A stretch of DNA of 64,000 nucleotides from Streptomyces sp. NBC_00461 (GCF_036013935.1 NZ_CP107902.1:7473001-7537000), one strand, 5' to 3'; shown: positions 8,128-16,848, numbered from the stretch's first letter. Numbers and translations are program-made. Notes: generated by a model not told the origin, from the sequence alone.

Positions 8128-8988
8128 TCACCGACGGCCGCTCGCGGCCCCGATCAGCTGGGACACCTTCACGAACCGGAAGCCCTTCCTGCGCAGCTCG
8201 GGCACGATCGTGCGGACGGCCCGTTCGGTGGCCGGGGCGGCGCTGCGGGTGCAGTGCATGACGACGACCGAACCCGGCCGCACCCCGTCCAGCACCTGCC
8301 GTGCCACCGCGTCGGAGTCCGTCGCGAACGCGTCCCCGCTCACCACGTCCCACTGCACGGCGGTGACGCCGGTCGAGGCCAGCGCCTTCAGGGCCTGCCG
8401 GTCGTAACACCCGCCCGGGAAGCGGAAGTACGGCATCGCGTCCGGCACCCCCGCCTTGCGGAACGCCGTGTACGCCCGCTCCACGTCCGAGCGCATCCGC
8501 TCCTCGGAGACGGTCGGCAGGCCGTAGCAGTCACCGGTGAACGCGTAGTGGCTGTAGGAGTGGTTGGCCACCTCGAAGAGCGGGTCCCGCCCGATGGAGC
8601 GAGCCTGGACCGGGTACTGGTCGGCCCACCGGCCCGTCATGAACAAGGTGGCCGGTACCTTCAACGCCCGCAGCGTCGCGATGAGCTGCGGATTGTCGAA
8701 CCGTTCGCCCGCCGCCGCCCGCGCCCCCTCGTCGGCGGTCATGTCGGCGTCGAAGGTGAGCGCGACCGTCTTGCCCTCCGTGCGGAGACCGCTCTTGAAC
8801 ACGGGGGTGAGACCGGCCGGACCCGGCGCGAGGGTCGGCGGCCGGGAGGGAGCGGCGGAGGTGGCGGAGGTGGCTGAAGGGGCCGGGTGCTGGACGCCGT
8901 GCGGGGCCCGGGCGGTGCCGCAGGCGGCGAGGGCCGCGCTCAGGGCACAGCCGACGGTGACGCGTCGCAGTCGTACAAGAGTGATCAC
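8128..8988 (-). CDS. Polysaccharide deacetylase (NodB domain) lipoprotein
   Basis: This 286-aa protein starts at GTG 8988. A lipoprotein signal ends in LAACG with lipidated C23, followed by a Ser/Pro/Ala linker (25-60). The NodB domain contains TFDADM (motif 1, carrying the catalytic Asp), NHSYSH (metal-binding His pair), RFPGGCYD, WDVVSGD and VVMHC. Family members remove N-acetyl groups from chitin, peptidoglycan or xylan-type polymers using a divalent metal. The substrate cannot be read from sequence; cell-wall glycan is most likely for a surface lipoprotein. It is preceded by the zinc-ribbon gene on the same strand and followed by no obvious partner. Confidence 0.92.
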   Translation of the reverse strand: MITLVRLRRVTVGCALSAALAACGTARAPHGVQHPAPSATSATSAAPSRPPTLAPGPAGLTPVFKSGLRTEGKTVALTFDADMTADEGARAAAGERFDNPQLIATLRALKVPATLFMTGRWADQYPVQARSIGRDPLFEVANHSYSHYAFTGDCYGLPTVSEERMRSDVERAYTAFRKAGVPDAMPYFRFPGGCYDRQALKALASTGVTAVQWDVVSGDAFATDSDAVARQVLDGVRPGSVVVMHCTRSAAPATERAVRTIVPELRRKGFRFVKVSQLIGAASGRR

Positions 8989-9058
8989 CGCACGAATTTA
9001 AGGCGGTGTCTCTCATTAATAGGATTATGTGGCAAAGGCTCGCCGCGGAGTCACCCGC

Positions 9059-9952
9059 TCAGTGGGCGAGCAGCCTTTTCCTGCACTCCTCCAGGTCGTA
9101 GTCCGGCTCCGGGTACCGCGGGTCCAGGGCCTCCAGGTGCTCCAGGAGCAGGCGCGCGACCGCCCAGTTGCGGAACCACCTGCGATCGGCCGGGATCAGG
9201 TACCAGGGGGCGTGCGGGGTCGAGCAGCGGTGCAGGGCGATCTCGTACGCCTCCTGGTACGCGGGCCACAGCGCGCGGTCGTCGATGTCGCTGGGACTGA
9301 ACTTCCAGCGCTTGTCGGGCCGGTCGAGGCGCCTGAGGAGGCGGCGGCGCTGCTGTTCGGCGGAGATGTGCAGAAAGCACTTGATCACGGTCACCCGGTC
9401 GTCGGCCAGGCGCTGCTCGAAGCGGTTGATCTCGTCGTAGCGGCGCTCGATCTCCTCGCGCGGGACCAGGGCGCGGACGCGCGGGACGAGGACGTCCTCG
9501 TAGTGCGAGCGGTCGAAGGCGCCGATCTCGCCCGGCCGAGGGAGTTCTTTCTCGATACGCCAGAGGAAGTCGTGTTCCCGTTCCTCGGGCGTGGGCACCT
9601 TGAACCCCCTGACCCGGCAGCCGGCCGGGTTGAACAGCCCGACGACGTGCTTGACGGTGCCGCCCTTGCCGCTGGTGTCCATGCCCTGGAGCACCAGCAG
9701 GACACGGCGGACGTCGCCCTCGGTTCCGGCCGCCCAGAGGCGCTCCTGGAGTCCGGCGAGGCGTTTGCCCATGTGGGCGAGGTCCTTCAGGCCCGCGGAC
9801 TTGTCCTTGGGCCCGGCGGGACCGGTCCGGGCGTCGTACGCGGTCCGGGTGTCGTACGCGCCCAGGTCGATCTGCTCGCCCCGGGGAACGCGCAGCAGCT
9901 CCCGGAGCCGGAGATCCGCCGCGGCTTGCTGCTTCCTGCCGTCCTTCGCCAC
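9059..9952 (-). CDS. ppk2: Polyphosphate kinase 2 family protein
   Basis: This 297-aa protein shows the PPK2 core: Walker A GMDTSGKGG (about 91-99), the lid-type KVPTPEEREHDFLWR, Walker B-like FDRSHYEDVL, and RWKFSPSDIDDRALW. PPK2 enzymes move phosphate between polyphosphate and nucleotides, usually making GTP/ATP from GDP/ADP or phosphorylating AMP. The exact nucleotide class cannot be fixed by eye. It is cytosolic, since no signal or membrane segment is present. It is transcribed toward the deacetylase gene but 70 bp apart, so cotranscription is uncertain. Confidence 0.93.
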   Translation of the reverse strand: MAKDGRKQQAAADLRLRELLRVPRGEQIDLGAYDTRTAYDARTGPAGPKDKSAGLKDLAHMGKRLAGLQERLWAAGTEGDVRRVLLVLQGMDTSGKGGTVKHVVGLFNPAGCRVRGFKVPTPEEREHDFLWRIEKELPRPGEIGAFDRSHYEDVLVPRVRALVPREEIERRYDEINRFEQRLADDRVTVIKCFLHISAEQQRRRLLRRLDRPDKRWKFSPSDIDDRALWPAYQEAYEIALHRCSTPHAPWYLIPADRRWFRNWAVARLLLEHLEALDPRYPEPDYDLEECRKRLLAH

Positions 9953-9999
9953 CGGTCACCCCTTACGGTCGTGTGCTCTCGACGGTACGTCCACGCGGC

Positions 10000-10555
10000 T
10001 CAGCGGCCGTAGCGGCCGGTCAGGGTGCCCGAGGCCGGCGCGTGACCGGTGAGTGCGCGCTTCAGGTCTTCGGGTGAGGCGTCAGGGGAGAGGGACAGGG
10101 TGCGGTCGGCTGCGTAGACCGTGAAGACGTAGTGGTGGGGGGCGCCGCCCTTGGGCGGGCAGGGGCCGCCGTAGCCGGTTCTGCTGGAAGCCGTTGCGGC
10201 CCTGCACCGCCCCCTGCGGCACCTGCCCGGCCGCCCACCGGGTCCGCGACGCGTCCGCGTTCCACACCAGCCAGTGGGTGAAGGTGCCGTGCGGAGCGTC
10301 GGGGTCCTCTGCCAGCACGACCAGGGCGGTGGCTGCGGAGGGGACGCCGGAGAAGTCCAGCGGGGGTGACACGTTCTCGCCGTCGCAGGTGTAGCGGCGC
10401 GGGATCGTGGCGCCGTCGGCGAAGGCCGTACTGGACACGGTGATCCGCTGCGAGGTGCTGGGGGCGGGGACGGACGTACCGCCGTCGTCGTCCCCGCACC
10501 CCGAGGCGAGCCCCACCGCCGCCGCGGCGGCCACGAACACGAGCCTGCGGTGCAT
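10000..10555 (-). pseudogene. YbhB/YbcL-type (PEBP) lipoprotein, frameshifted
   Basis: It starts at ATG 10555 with a lipoprotein signal ending LASGC. The first frame encodes the PEBP-like fold through EDPDAPHGTFTHWLVWNADA to GRNGF. It then runs out of frame near 10180-10190 and would end at 10082. Shifting one base restores the rest of the family: TGYGGPCPPKGGAPHHYVF, then TVYAADRTLSLSPDASPEDL, ending at TGA 10000-10002. The break is equivalent to one extra C after the GGCTTC of N-G-F. YbhB/YbcL proteins are Raf-kinase-inhibitor-like PEBPs without a fixed role in bacteria. Either this is a recent disruption or a base-call error; the intact downstream frame favours a very recent event or an error. 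Confidence 0.88.
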
Positions 10556-10588
10556 GGGCGAAACGCTAGCCGTGGGGCCGAAGTCCCG

Positions 10589-11977
10589 CTACCGGCGCCA
10601 CGGTCCCGTCACCGCGAACGTCGTGCCGGGCGTGTAGCAGTTGACGAACATCGTTTGCCCGTCCGGCGAGAAGGTGACCCCGGCGAACTCGCCCCACTCG
10701 GGCGCCTGTGGTGTGCCGCCGATCACCTGCCTCCCCCGCGCCATCGCGTACACCTCGCCGTGCCGCGTCACGCCGAAGACGTGCTGGGCGCCGTTGCCGT
10801 CCTCGCAGACCATGAGGCCGCCGCTCGGGGCGAGGCAGATGTTGTCGGGGGACTCGCCGGGGAGCTGGACGTCGGTGTCCGGGCCGAAGACGATCACCAG
10901 GGTCAGACGGCGCGAGGAGGGGTCGTAGCGCCAGATCTGGCCGAAGTGGTCGGCCGCCGAACCCTCGGCGCTGTGCGCGAACGACGACACGAAGTACACG
11001 CACCTCCCGCCCCAGTAACAGCCCTCCAGCTTCTGCGCGTGCGTGATGCCCTTCGGGCCGAAGTCCTGGAGACGGACCGGGGTCCGGGCTGCCAGCGGGT
11101 CCGGTACGTCGACCCACTCGATGCCCTCGAAGGTGGTGCCGGGCTCCTGGATCGGGGAGAGGTCGGGTACGCCGGGCACGCGCATCGCCTGCAGCCGACC
11201 GCCCGCGCGCAGTGAACCGACGCCGCCCAGCGGCTTGTCGGGCAGGAAGCGGTAGAAGAGACCGAAGGGCTTCAGGAACGCGTCCTCGGTCTCGTAGACG
11301 ATGCCGCGCTTCGGGTCGATCGCGATCGCCTCGTGCTGGAAGCGGCCCATCGCGGTCAGCGGTACGGCGCCGGTGCGGTGCGGGTCGGTGGGGTCGACCT
11401 CGAAGATGAAGCCGTGGTCCTTGGTGTAGCCGCTGGTGCCGGCCTTGTCCTCGGTCTCCTCGCAGGTCAGCCAGGTGCCCCAAGGGCTGGGCCCGCCCGC
11501 GCAGTTGACGGCCGTACCGGCGATGGCGACCCGCTCCGAGAGGACGTTGTTGTGTCGGTCCAGGGTCAGGGCCGTGCAGCCGCCCTTGCCCTCCGGGTCG
11601 TAGGTGAGGCCGGCCACGGTGGGGACGGCGAACTTCGCGGTGGGGCGGTTCTCGTGGTTGCGGACGAGGTGTACGAGACGAGCGCTGCCGTGTCTGCCGG
11701 GCAGGGCGGTCATGCCGTCGTGGTTGGAGGGGACGATGCCCTCGCCGGAGCGGAGCCGGTCGCCCTCGCGGGAGAGGACCTTGTAGCGAAAGCCCTCCGG
11801 GAGGTCGAGCAGGCCGTCCGGGTCGGGGACCAGCGGGCTGTAGCCGGTGTGGCCGACGTGGCCGAGATTCTGCGCGGCGGCCGTTCCGGCGAAGAGTTGG
11901 GAGAGGGCCCCGGTGAAGGCGATGCCCGCTCCCAGAGCACCGGAGCGGGCGAGGATCTGACGTCGTGTCGCGGACAT
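10589..11977 (-). CDS. PhoX/DUF839-type secreted phosphatase-like protein
   Basis: This 462-aa protein is read from ATG 11977 with AGGAAGG ten bases upstream. The N-terminus MSATRRQILARSGALGAGIA is a Tat signal (twin Arg plus hydrophobic core), consistent with PhoX enzymes that fold with metals before export. Recognisable DUF839/PhoX segments are GIVPSNHDGMTAL, LVRNHENR, GGPSPWGTWLTCEE, GRFQHEAIAIDP and PDNICLAPSGGLMVCEDG. PhoX family members are calcium/iron-dependent alkaline phosphatases. Many Streptomyces DUF839 proteins are uncharacterised, so phosphatase activity is inferred. It lies 34 bp upstream of the YbhB lipoprotein on the same strand. Confidence 0.88.
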   Translation of the reverse strand: MSATRRQILARSGALGAGIAFTGALSQLFAGTAAAQNLGHVGHTGYSPLVPDPDGLLDLPEGFRYKVLSREGDRLRSGEGIVPSNHDGMTALPGRHGSARLVHLVRNHENRPTAKFAVPTVAGLTYDPEGKGGCTALTLDRHNNVLSERVAIAGTAVNCAGGPSPWGTWLTCEETEDKAGTSGYTKDHGFIFEVDPTDPHRTGAVPLTAMGRFQHEAIAIDPKRGIVYETEDAFLKPFGLFYRFLPDKPLGGVGSLRAGGRLQAMRVPGVPDLSPIQEPGTTFEGIEWVDVPDPLAARTPVRLQDFGPKGITHAQKLEGCYWGGRCVYFVSSFAHSAEGSAADHFGQIWRYDPSSRRLTLVIVFGPDTDVQLPGESPDNICLAPSGGLMVCEDGNGAQHVFGVTRHGEVYAMARGRQVIGGTPQAPEWGEFAGVTFSPDGQTMFVNCYTPGTTFAVTGPWRR

Positions 11978-12070
11978 GCGGGTACAACCTTCCTGCTGGC
12001 GGACAGGAGCTGTGACCCCGCTGTGTCTATCACCCGGTGTGCGCCTCGGGAACCACGCGCAGAGCACGTG

Positions 12071-12931
12071 TCACTTCTCGATCTGGCGGTCCTGGGATTG
12101 GTCGGGCTGCTGTTCTTGCCGTTGGCCGGGCTGCTGTCGGTGCTGCTGTTCGTGTGGGTGTTCGGGCTGGTGTTCCTGTGCCCTCTCCAGGAACCGCAGC
12201 AGCTCCACCGGGAACGGGAGCACGAGGGTCGAGTTCTTCTCGGCGGCCACCGCCACCACCGTTTGCAGCAGCCGCAGCTGGAGTGCGGCCGGCTGCTCGG
12301 ACATCTGCTTGGCGGCCTCGGCCAGCTTCTTGGAGGCCTGCAGTTCGGCGTCCGCGTTGATGATGCGGGCGCGGCGCTCGCGGTCGGCCTCGGCCTGGCG
12401 GGCCATGGAGCGCTTCATCGTGTCCGGCAGTGAGACGTCCTTGATCTCCACGCGGTCGATCTGCACGCCCCAGCCGATGGCCGGACTGTCGATCATCAGC
12501 TCCAGGCCCTGGTTGAGTTTCTCGCGGTTGGACAGCAGGTCGTCGAGGTCGCTCTTGCCGATGATGGAGCGCAGGGACGTCTGTGCCATCTGCGAGACCG
12601 CGAACTTGTAGTCCTCGACATTGATCAGCGCGGCCGCCGCGTCGACGACCTTGAAGTAGACGACGGCGTCCACGCGCACCGTCACGTTGTCACGGGTGAT
12701 GCCCTCCTGGGCCGGGATCGGCAGCGTGACGATCTGCATGTTGACCTTGCTCAGCCGGTCCACGAACGGAAGGATCATCGTGAACCCGGGGCCGCGTGCC
12801 TCACCGGTGAGCCGGCCGAGCCGGAAGACCACCCCGCGCTCGTACTGCTTGACGACACGTGCCGCCACCGCGCCGTACACCAGACACGCCGAACCGGCCG
12901 CGATGGCCGCTGCCAACAGCTCCTGGAGCAT
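12071..12931 (-). CDS. SPFH/band 7 stomatin-like protein (slipin) with Gln/His-rich tail
   Basis: This 286-aa protein has an N-terminal membrane segment (LLAAAIAAGSACLVYGAVAA), then the SPFH domain: VVKQYERGVVFRLGRL, GPGFTMILPFVDRLSKVN and QEGITRDNVTVRVDAVVYFK. The coiled-coil region follows (about 165-230, rich in RQAEADRERRARIINADAEL). These proteins oligomerise at the membrane inner face and organise membrane microdomains or regulate proteases. The last ~35 residues are a low-complexity Gln/His/Pro tail (EHQPEHPHEQQHRQQPGQRQ), which is not part of the family core. It follows the CA/SulP genes on the same strand but is separated by a strong terminator-like hairpin. Confidence 0.92.
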   Translation of the reverse strand: MLQELLAAAIAAGSACLVYGAVAARVVKQYERGVVFRLGRLTGEARGPGFTMILPFVDRLSKVNMQIVTLPIPAQEGITRDNVTVRVDAVVYFKVVDAAAALINVEDYKFAVSQMAQTSLRSIIGKSDLDDLLSNREKLNQGLELMIDSPAIGWGVQIDRVEIKDVSLPDTMKRSMARQAEADRERRARIINADAELQASKKLAEAAKQMSEQPAALQLRLLQTVVAVAAEKNSTLVLPFPVELLRFLERAQEHQPEHPHEQQHRQQPGQRQEQQPDQSQDRQIEK

Positions 12932-12983
12932 GATGACCTCCTTTTGCCAGAGGCCTTGAATGTCCGCTCCTGCAACGATATGC

Positions 12984-13029
12984 CCGACCCCCGGTTCGGG
13001 GCCACGAGTGGTCCCGAACCAGGGGTCGG
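12984..13029 (-). terminator. Long inverted repeat downstream of the SulP gene
   Basis: Arms 12984-13000 and 13013-13029 are 17 bp each and pair with a single internal C:A mismatch around a 12-nt loop. The hairpin begins 20 bp after the SulP stop on the minus strand. No T-run follows, which is usual for Streptomyces terminators. It separates SulP from the downstream stomatin-like gene. Confidence 0.8.
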
Positions 13030-13048
13030 AGTGAGATCAGAAGCGGGA

Positions 13049-14527
13049 TCAGTCCGAGGTGACCCGGACCGGCTCGGCGGTCACCCGCACCGGTTCGGTG
13101 CCGACCGCGCTGTGCCGCTCGGCCCAGTTCTCCAGCGCCGTACGGCAGGCGTGGTCCAGGTGGTGCAGGCCGGACAGGTCCAGCTCCACCGGGCGGTCCT
13201 GGGGCAGCGCCTCCAGACTGTCGAGGATCTTCGGCAGCCGCAGGAAGGTCGCGTTGCCCGACAGGTACGCCTGGACGGGACCCGCGCCCTTGTCGATGAC
13301 CTCCAGCTTGATGTGCGAGGCCTCCCAGGCGGTCTTGGCGACCGCGAGGGCCAGACCGATGAGGACGCCCTCGAACATGCTGACCGCGACGATCGACACG
13401 GCCGTGACGACCAGGATCAGCGCCTCGCCGCGGTGGCCGTGCCACAGCGACACGATCTCCCGTACGGGGATCAGCTTGGCGCCGGAGTAGACGAGGATGC
13501 CCGCGAGGGCCGGAATCGGGATGTAGGCGAGGACGTCCGGCAGCAGGGCCGCGAACAGCAGCAGCCACACGCCGTGCATCACGCGGGACGCCTTTGTCCG
13601 CGCGCCCGCCTGGACGTTCGCCGCGCTGCGCACGATCACCGCGGTCATCGGCAGTGCGCCGAGGAGACCGCACAGGGCATTGCCCGCGCCCTGCGCGACC
13701 AGCTCCCTGTCGTACTCGGTGCGCGGACCGTCGTGCAGCCGGTCCACGGCCGCCGCGCTGAACAGTGACTCGGCGGACGCGATCAGGGTGAAGGCGACGA
13801 TCGTGCCGAGCAGACCGATGTCGGCGAGGTCACCGAAGGCGCCGAGCGGGGGCGGCTGGATGGAGCCCAGCAGGCCCTTCACCTCGACGGTGGCCACCGG
13901 CAGCGAGAACACCAGCGCGGCGACGGTCGCGAGACCGACGGCGGCGAGCGGACCGGGGACCGTGCGTACCTGCTTCGGCATCCGCTTCCACAGCACCAGG
14001 ACGGCGATCGTGCCGGCGCCGACGAGGATCGAGGTGAGCGCCGCCCTGGTCCCGATGGCGTCGAAGAGCGCGCCCGGGAGCTGGGCTATCTTCGCCAGGC
14101 CGGAGGCGGGCGCCTTGGTGCCCGCCATCGAGTAGAGCTGTCCGGCGATCAGTACGAGACCGATTCCGGCCAGCATGCCCTCGACGACCGAGACCGAGAT
14201 GGCCCGGAAGTAGCGCCCCAGTTTCAGGGTGCCCATGAGGATCTGGAGGGCGCCGGTTGCGAGGACGATCACGCCCAGGGCCGGCAGCCCGAACTCCCGC
14301 ACGGCCTCGAAGACCAGCACGGTCAGCCCCGCCGCGGGTCCGGAGACCTGCAGGCTGCTGCCGCGCAGGAATCCGGTGACGAGGCCGCCCACGATGCCGG
14401 TGACCAGGCCCAGTTCGGCCGGGACGCCGGAGGCGACGGCCACACCCACGCACAGCGGGAGCGCGACCAGGAAGACGACCAGCGAGGCGGCGAAGTCCTG
14501 CCGCAGGTGAGGGTATTTGGTCATCAT
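13049..14527 (-). CDS. SulP-family anion transporter
   Basis: This 492-aa protein has the start of the transmembrane domain at MMTKYPHLRQDFAASLVV. ATG 14527 or 14524 is likely, but GTG 14536 forms a GTGA overlap with the carbonic anhydrase stop and is also possible. About twelve helices are visible, with the SulP signature region GSSLQVSGPAAGLTVLVFEA near residue 80 and ASAESLFSAAAVDRLHDG near 260. A C-terminal STAS-like segment (about 415-480; VELDLSGLHHLDHACRTALE) is present. SulP proteins carry sulfate, bicarbonate or other anions. Coupling to a carbonic anhydrase gene suggests bicarbonate handling, as in SulP-CA pairs, rather than sulfate. Confidence 0.92.
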   Translation of the reverse strand: MMTKYPHLRQDFAASLVVFLVALPLCVGVAVASGVPAELGLVTGIVGGLVTGFLRGSSLQVSGPAAGLTVLVFEAVREFGLPALGVIVLATGALQILMGTLKLGRYFRAISVSVVEGMLAGIGLVLIAGQLYSMAGTKAPASGLAKIAQLPGALFDAIGTRAALTSILVGAGTIAVLVLWKRMPKQVRTVPGPLAAVGLATVAALVFSLPVATVEVKGLLGSIQPPPLGAFGDLADIGLLGTIVAFTLIASAESLFSAAAVDRLHDGPRTEYDRELVAQGAGNALCGLLGALPMTAVIVRSAANVQAGARTKASRVMHGVWLLLFAALLPDVLAYIPIPALAGILVYSGAKLIPVREIVSLWHGHRGEALILVVTAVSIVAVSMFEGVLIGLALAVAKTAWEASHIKLEVIDKGAGPVQAYLSGNATFLRLPKILDSLEALPQDRPVELDLSGLHHLDHACRTALENWAERHSAVGTEPVRVTAEPVRVTSD

Positions 14528-14532
14528 GGCGA

Positions 14533-15111
14533 TCACAGGGCCGCGAACGTGTCGGTCTGCGGGTCGTGCGCCTGCACGGCGCCGGTGTGGACCTCGTAGA
14601 ACCAGGCGTGCAAAGACAGTTGACGGCTCTTCAGCTTCTGCTCGATGTACGGGTACGAGCGCAGCCGCAGCAGCTGCGTCAGGACGTGGCTCTGCACGCC
14701 CTCGGAGACGGTCGGGTCCTCTGCCGCGCCTGCCGGGCGCGGGGTGGCGTGCGAGAGCCAGTCCCGCACGGCCGGCACGGCGTCCAGGTCGTCGCCGCGC
14801 ACTAGGGCGCCGACGGCGCCGCAGTGCGAGTGTCCGCAGACGACGATGTCGGAGACACCGAGCACCTCCACGGCGTACTCGATGGTGCACGCCTCGCTGG
14901 TCGCGTGCTCGGAGGTGTACGGCGGGACGATGTTGCCCGCGGTGCGCAGCTCGAAGAGCTCGCCCGGGCGGGCGCCGGTGATCAGGGCCGGTACGACCCT
15001 GGAGTCGGAGCAGGTGATGAACAGCACCTGCGGGGACTGGCCTTCGGCGAGTTTGGCGAACTCCTCAGGGCGTTGTCCGAACGTACGGGCGTTGTCGATG
15101 AGGGGCTGCAT
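14533..15111 (-). CDS. Beta-class carbonic anhydrase
   Basis: This 192-aa protein has zinc ligands C34 (in CSDSR), H94 and C97 (in GHSHCGA), and the D36-R38 dyad of active beta-class enzymes. It interconverts CO2 and bicarbonate in the cytosol. ATG 15111 is preceded by GGAGGAG. The stop overlaps or abuts the SulP start (GTGA at 14533-14536), so the two proteins are made together. Bicarbonate imported or retained by SulP would be equilibrated by this enzyme. The 84 bp upstream separate it from the secreted-protein gene. Confidence 0.95.
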   Translation of the reverse strand: MQPLIDNARTFGQRPEEFAKLAEGQSPQVLFITCSDSRVVPALITGARPGELFELRTAGNIVPPYTSEHATSEACTIEYAVEVLGVSDIVVCGHSHCGAVGALVRGDDLDAVPAVRDWLSHATPRPAGAAEDPTVSEGVQSHVLTQLLRLRSYPYIEQKLKSRQLSLHAWFYEVHTGAVQAHDPQTDTFAAL

Positions 15112-15195
15112 GATGTGGTGACTCCTCCTGGCGCGCCGGGGGCGCGTCGGTGTGGGCAGGACAGGGTGGGGGAACTGCGCTGTTCTGCTTCGCTC

Positions 15196-15588
15196 TCAGC
15201 AGCGGAAGACCTGAAGTGCCGCCGGAGAGTGGGATGTCGAGGGTCTCGACAGATGACGGCCGCGCAGCGCGACCGGTTCGTGGACGGACGCCGGGTCCTG
15301 CGCCAGCACTTGGCGCTCGGGCTCCTCGGACGTGCAACCGGTGTTCACGTGACGGTCGCGGGTACGGAGGGGACCGGTCGGGTCCCCGGTGTGGCCACAG
15401 CCACGAAACGTGCCGGTCTCGTCACGCAGAGCCTTGCCGGACAGCTTGGTTCCGGGCAGGGCTTTGACCACGACATGACGGGACGTGTGCGCGGCCGCGA
15501 AGGATGCGGTCGGCGTGAAGAACTGGAGGGCGAGCAGGACGCCGGCGACGAGTGCCAGGGCGGTCCGAGCCGTCGTACCTCGAAACAT
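15196..15588 (-). CDS. Secreted hypothetical protein
   Basis: This 130-aa protein is read from ATG 15588 with GGGAGGGGG just upstream; a longer frame to 15657 lacks that site. Residues 1-32 form a signal peptide (MFRGTTARTALALVAGVLLA, cleavage after ASFAAA). The mature part is basic and polar, with Cys at FRGCGH, VNTGC and the final residue, giving at least three cysteines. I recognise no family. Its promoter region contains the 30-bp palindrome at 15659-15688. Confidence 0.6.
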   Translation of the reverse strand: MFRGTTARTALALVAGVLLALQFFTPTASFAAAHTSRHVVVKALPGTKLSGKALRDETGTFRGCGHTGDPTGPLRTRDRHVNTGCTSEEPERQVLAQDPASVHEPVALRGRHLSRPSTSHSPAALQVFRC

Positions 15589-15658
15589 GCGCCCCCTCCC
15601 TGCCGTTCGCGCTTCTTGGATCGACCAAAGGAAGGTCAATGTCCGGTCAAGAAACACA

Positions 15659-15688
15659 TTAACCCTGCAAAGTCCTTTGCAGGGTTAA
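15659..15688. promoter_or_regulatory. 30-bp perfect palindrome
   Basis: Arms TTAACCCTGCAAAG (15659-15672) and CTTTGCAGGGTTAA (15675-15688) are perfect complements around TC. It lies 71 bp upstream of the secreted-protein start and 54 bp downstream of the ZapE stop. It is AT-rich for this genome. It may be an operator for a dimeric repressor or a strong terminator stem; no T-run follows on the minus strand. Confidence 0.75.
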
Positions 15689-15741
15689 CTCAACGTTTCG
15701 TGATGAAGAGAGCCTGAAATGCGCTGGTGGGGTGGCCTGAT

Positions 15742-16848
15742 CTAGTCCCCGGCGACGAGTGTCCCGCCGTCCCGGGCCAACGCGGTGAGCCGTGATATCG
15801 CCCTGAAGTACTTCTTGCGGTAGCCGCCGTTGAGCATCTCCTCGCTGAACAGCCGGTCGAAGGGCAGCCCGGAGGCCAGGACCGGCACCTCGCGGTCGTA
15901 GAGGCGGTCCGCGAGCACGACGAGCCTGAGGGCCGTCGACTGGTCGGGGACGGGCCGGACACCGGTGAGGCAGACCGCTTTCAAGCCGTCCGTCAGGGCG
16001 CCGTACCTGCTGGGGTGGACCTTGGCGAGGTGGTCGAGAAGGTGCGGGAAGTCGTCGAGCGAGGCACCCGCGGTGGCGTACGCGGCCTTCGTCACCTGTT
16101 CCTCGGAGAAGGGCGCCGGTGCCTCGGGCAGACCGCGGTGGCGGTAGTCCTCGCCGTCGATGCGCAGCGCGCGGAAGTGGGCGGACAAGCCCTGGATCTC
16201 GCGCAGGAAGTCGACCGCCGCGAAACGGCCCTCGCCGAGCTTGCCCGGGAGGGTGTTGGAGGTGGCGGCCAGGGCCACACCGGCGTCGACGAGCTTGCCG
16301 AGCAGGGTCGACACGAGAACGGTGTCGCCGGGGTCGTCGAGCTCGAACTCGTCGATGCACAGCAGCCGGTGGCCGGAGAGGGTCTGGACGGTCTGCTGGA
16401 AGCCCAGGGCGCCGACGAGGTTCGTCAGCTCGACGAAGGTGCCGAACGCCTTGAGCGCGGGCTCCGCCGGGGTGGCGTGCCACAGGGAGGCGAGCAGGTG
16501 GGTCTTGCCGACGCCGTAGCCGCCGTCGAGGTAGACACCGCGGGGGCCCGCCGGGGTCTTCGGCGCCCTGGCCTTCCCGAACCCGAAGAACCCGCGCTTC
16601 CCGCCGCCGACGGCGTGCGCCCCGCCGAGCCCAGCCGCGAAGCTGTCCAGCACCTGGACGGCCTCGGTCTGGCTGGGCTGGTTCGGGTCCGGAATGTACG
16701 TGCTGAAGCGGACCGAGTCGAAGCGCGGCGGCGGCACCATCTCGGCGACCAGCCGGTCCGCGGGGACGTGCGGCGCACGGGTGCACAGGGATGACGGAGC
16801 CGCGTCGGCTATCGGGCTGAGGCCGGGTGCGGAAGGGGAGGACGACAC
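15742..16848 (-). CDS. zapE: AFG1/ZapE-type AAA ATPase
   Basis: This 368-aa protein starts at GTG 16848. Walker A is GGYGVGKTH (about 108-116) and Walker B LLCIDEFELDD (about 160), the AFG1-like family hallmark, followed by sensor 1 ATSN in VALAATSNTLP. N-terminal residues 1-60 carry the RFSTYIPDPNQPSQTEAV lead-in. In proteobacteria ZapE acts on the Z-ring. In actinobacteria the role is unproven and could be membrane-protein quality control, as for AFG1. It is divergent from the RibD-C reductase gene with only 37 bp between, so their promoters overlap. Confidence 0.9.
   Translation of the reverse strand: MSSSPSAPGLSPIADAAPSSLCTRAPHVPADRLVAEMVPPPRFDSVRFSTYIPDPNQPSQTEAVQVLDSFAAGLGGAHAVGGGKRGFFGFGKARAPKTPAGPRGVYLDGGYGVGKTHLLASLWHATPAEPALKAFGTFVELTNLVGALGFQQTVQTLSGHRLLCIDEFELDDPGDTVLVSTLLGKLVDAGVALAATSNTLPGKLGEGRFAAVDFLREIQGLSAHFRALRIDGEDYRHRGLPEAPAPFSEEQVTKAAYATAGASLDDFPHLLDHLAKVHPSRYGALTDGLKAVCLTGVRPVPDQSTALRLVVLADRLYDREVPVLASGLPFDRLFSEEMLNGGYRKKYFRAISRLTALARDGGTLVAGD

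Noticed and set aside
12984..13029. Operator for the stomatin-like gene
   Set aside because: A 17-bp-arm hairpin starting 20 bp after the SulP stop is better explained as a terminator.
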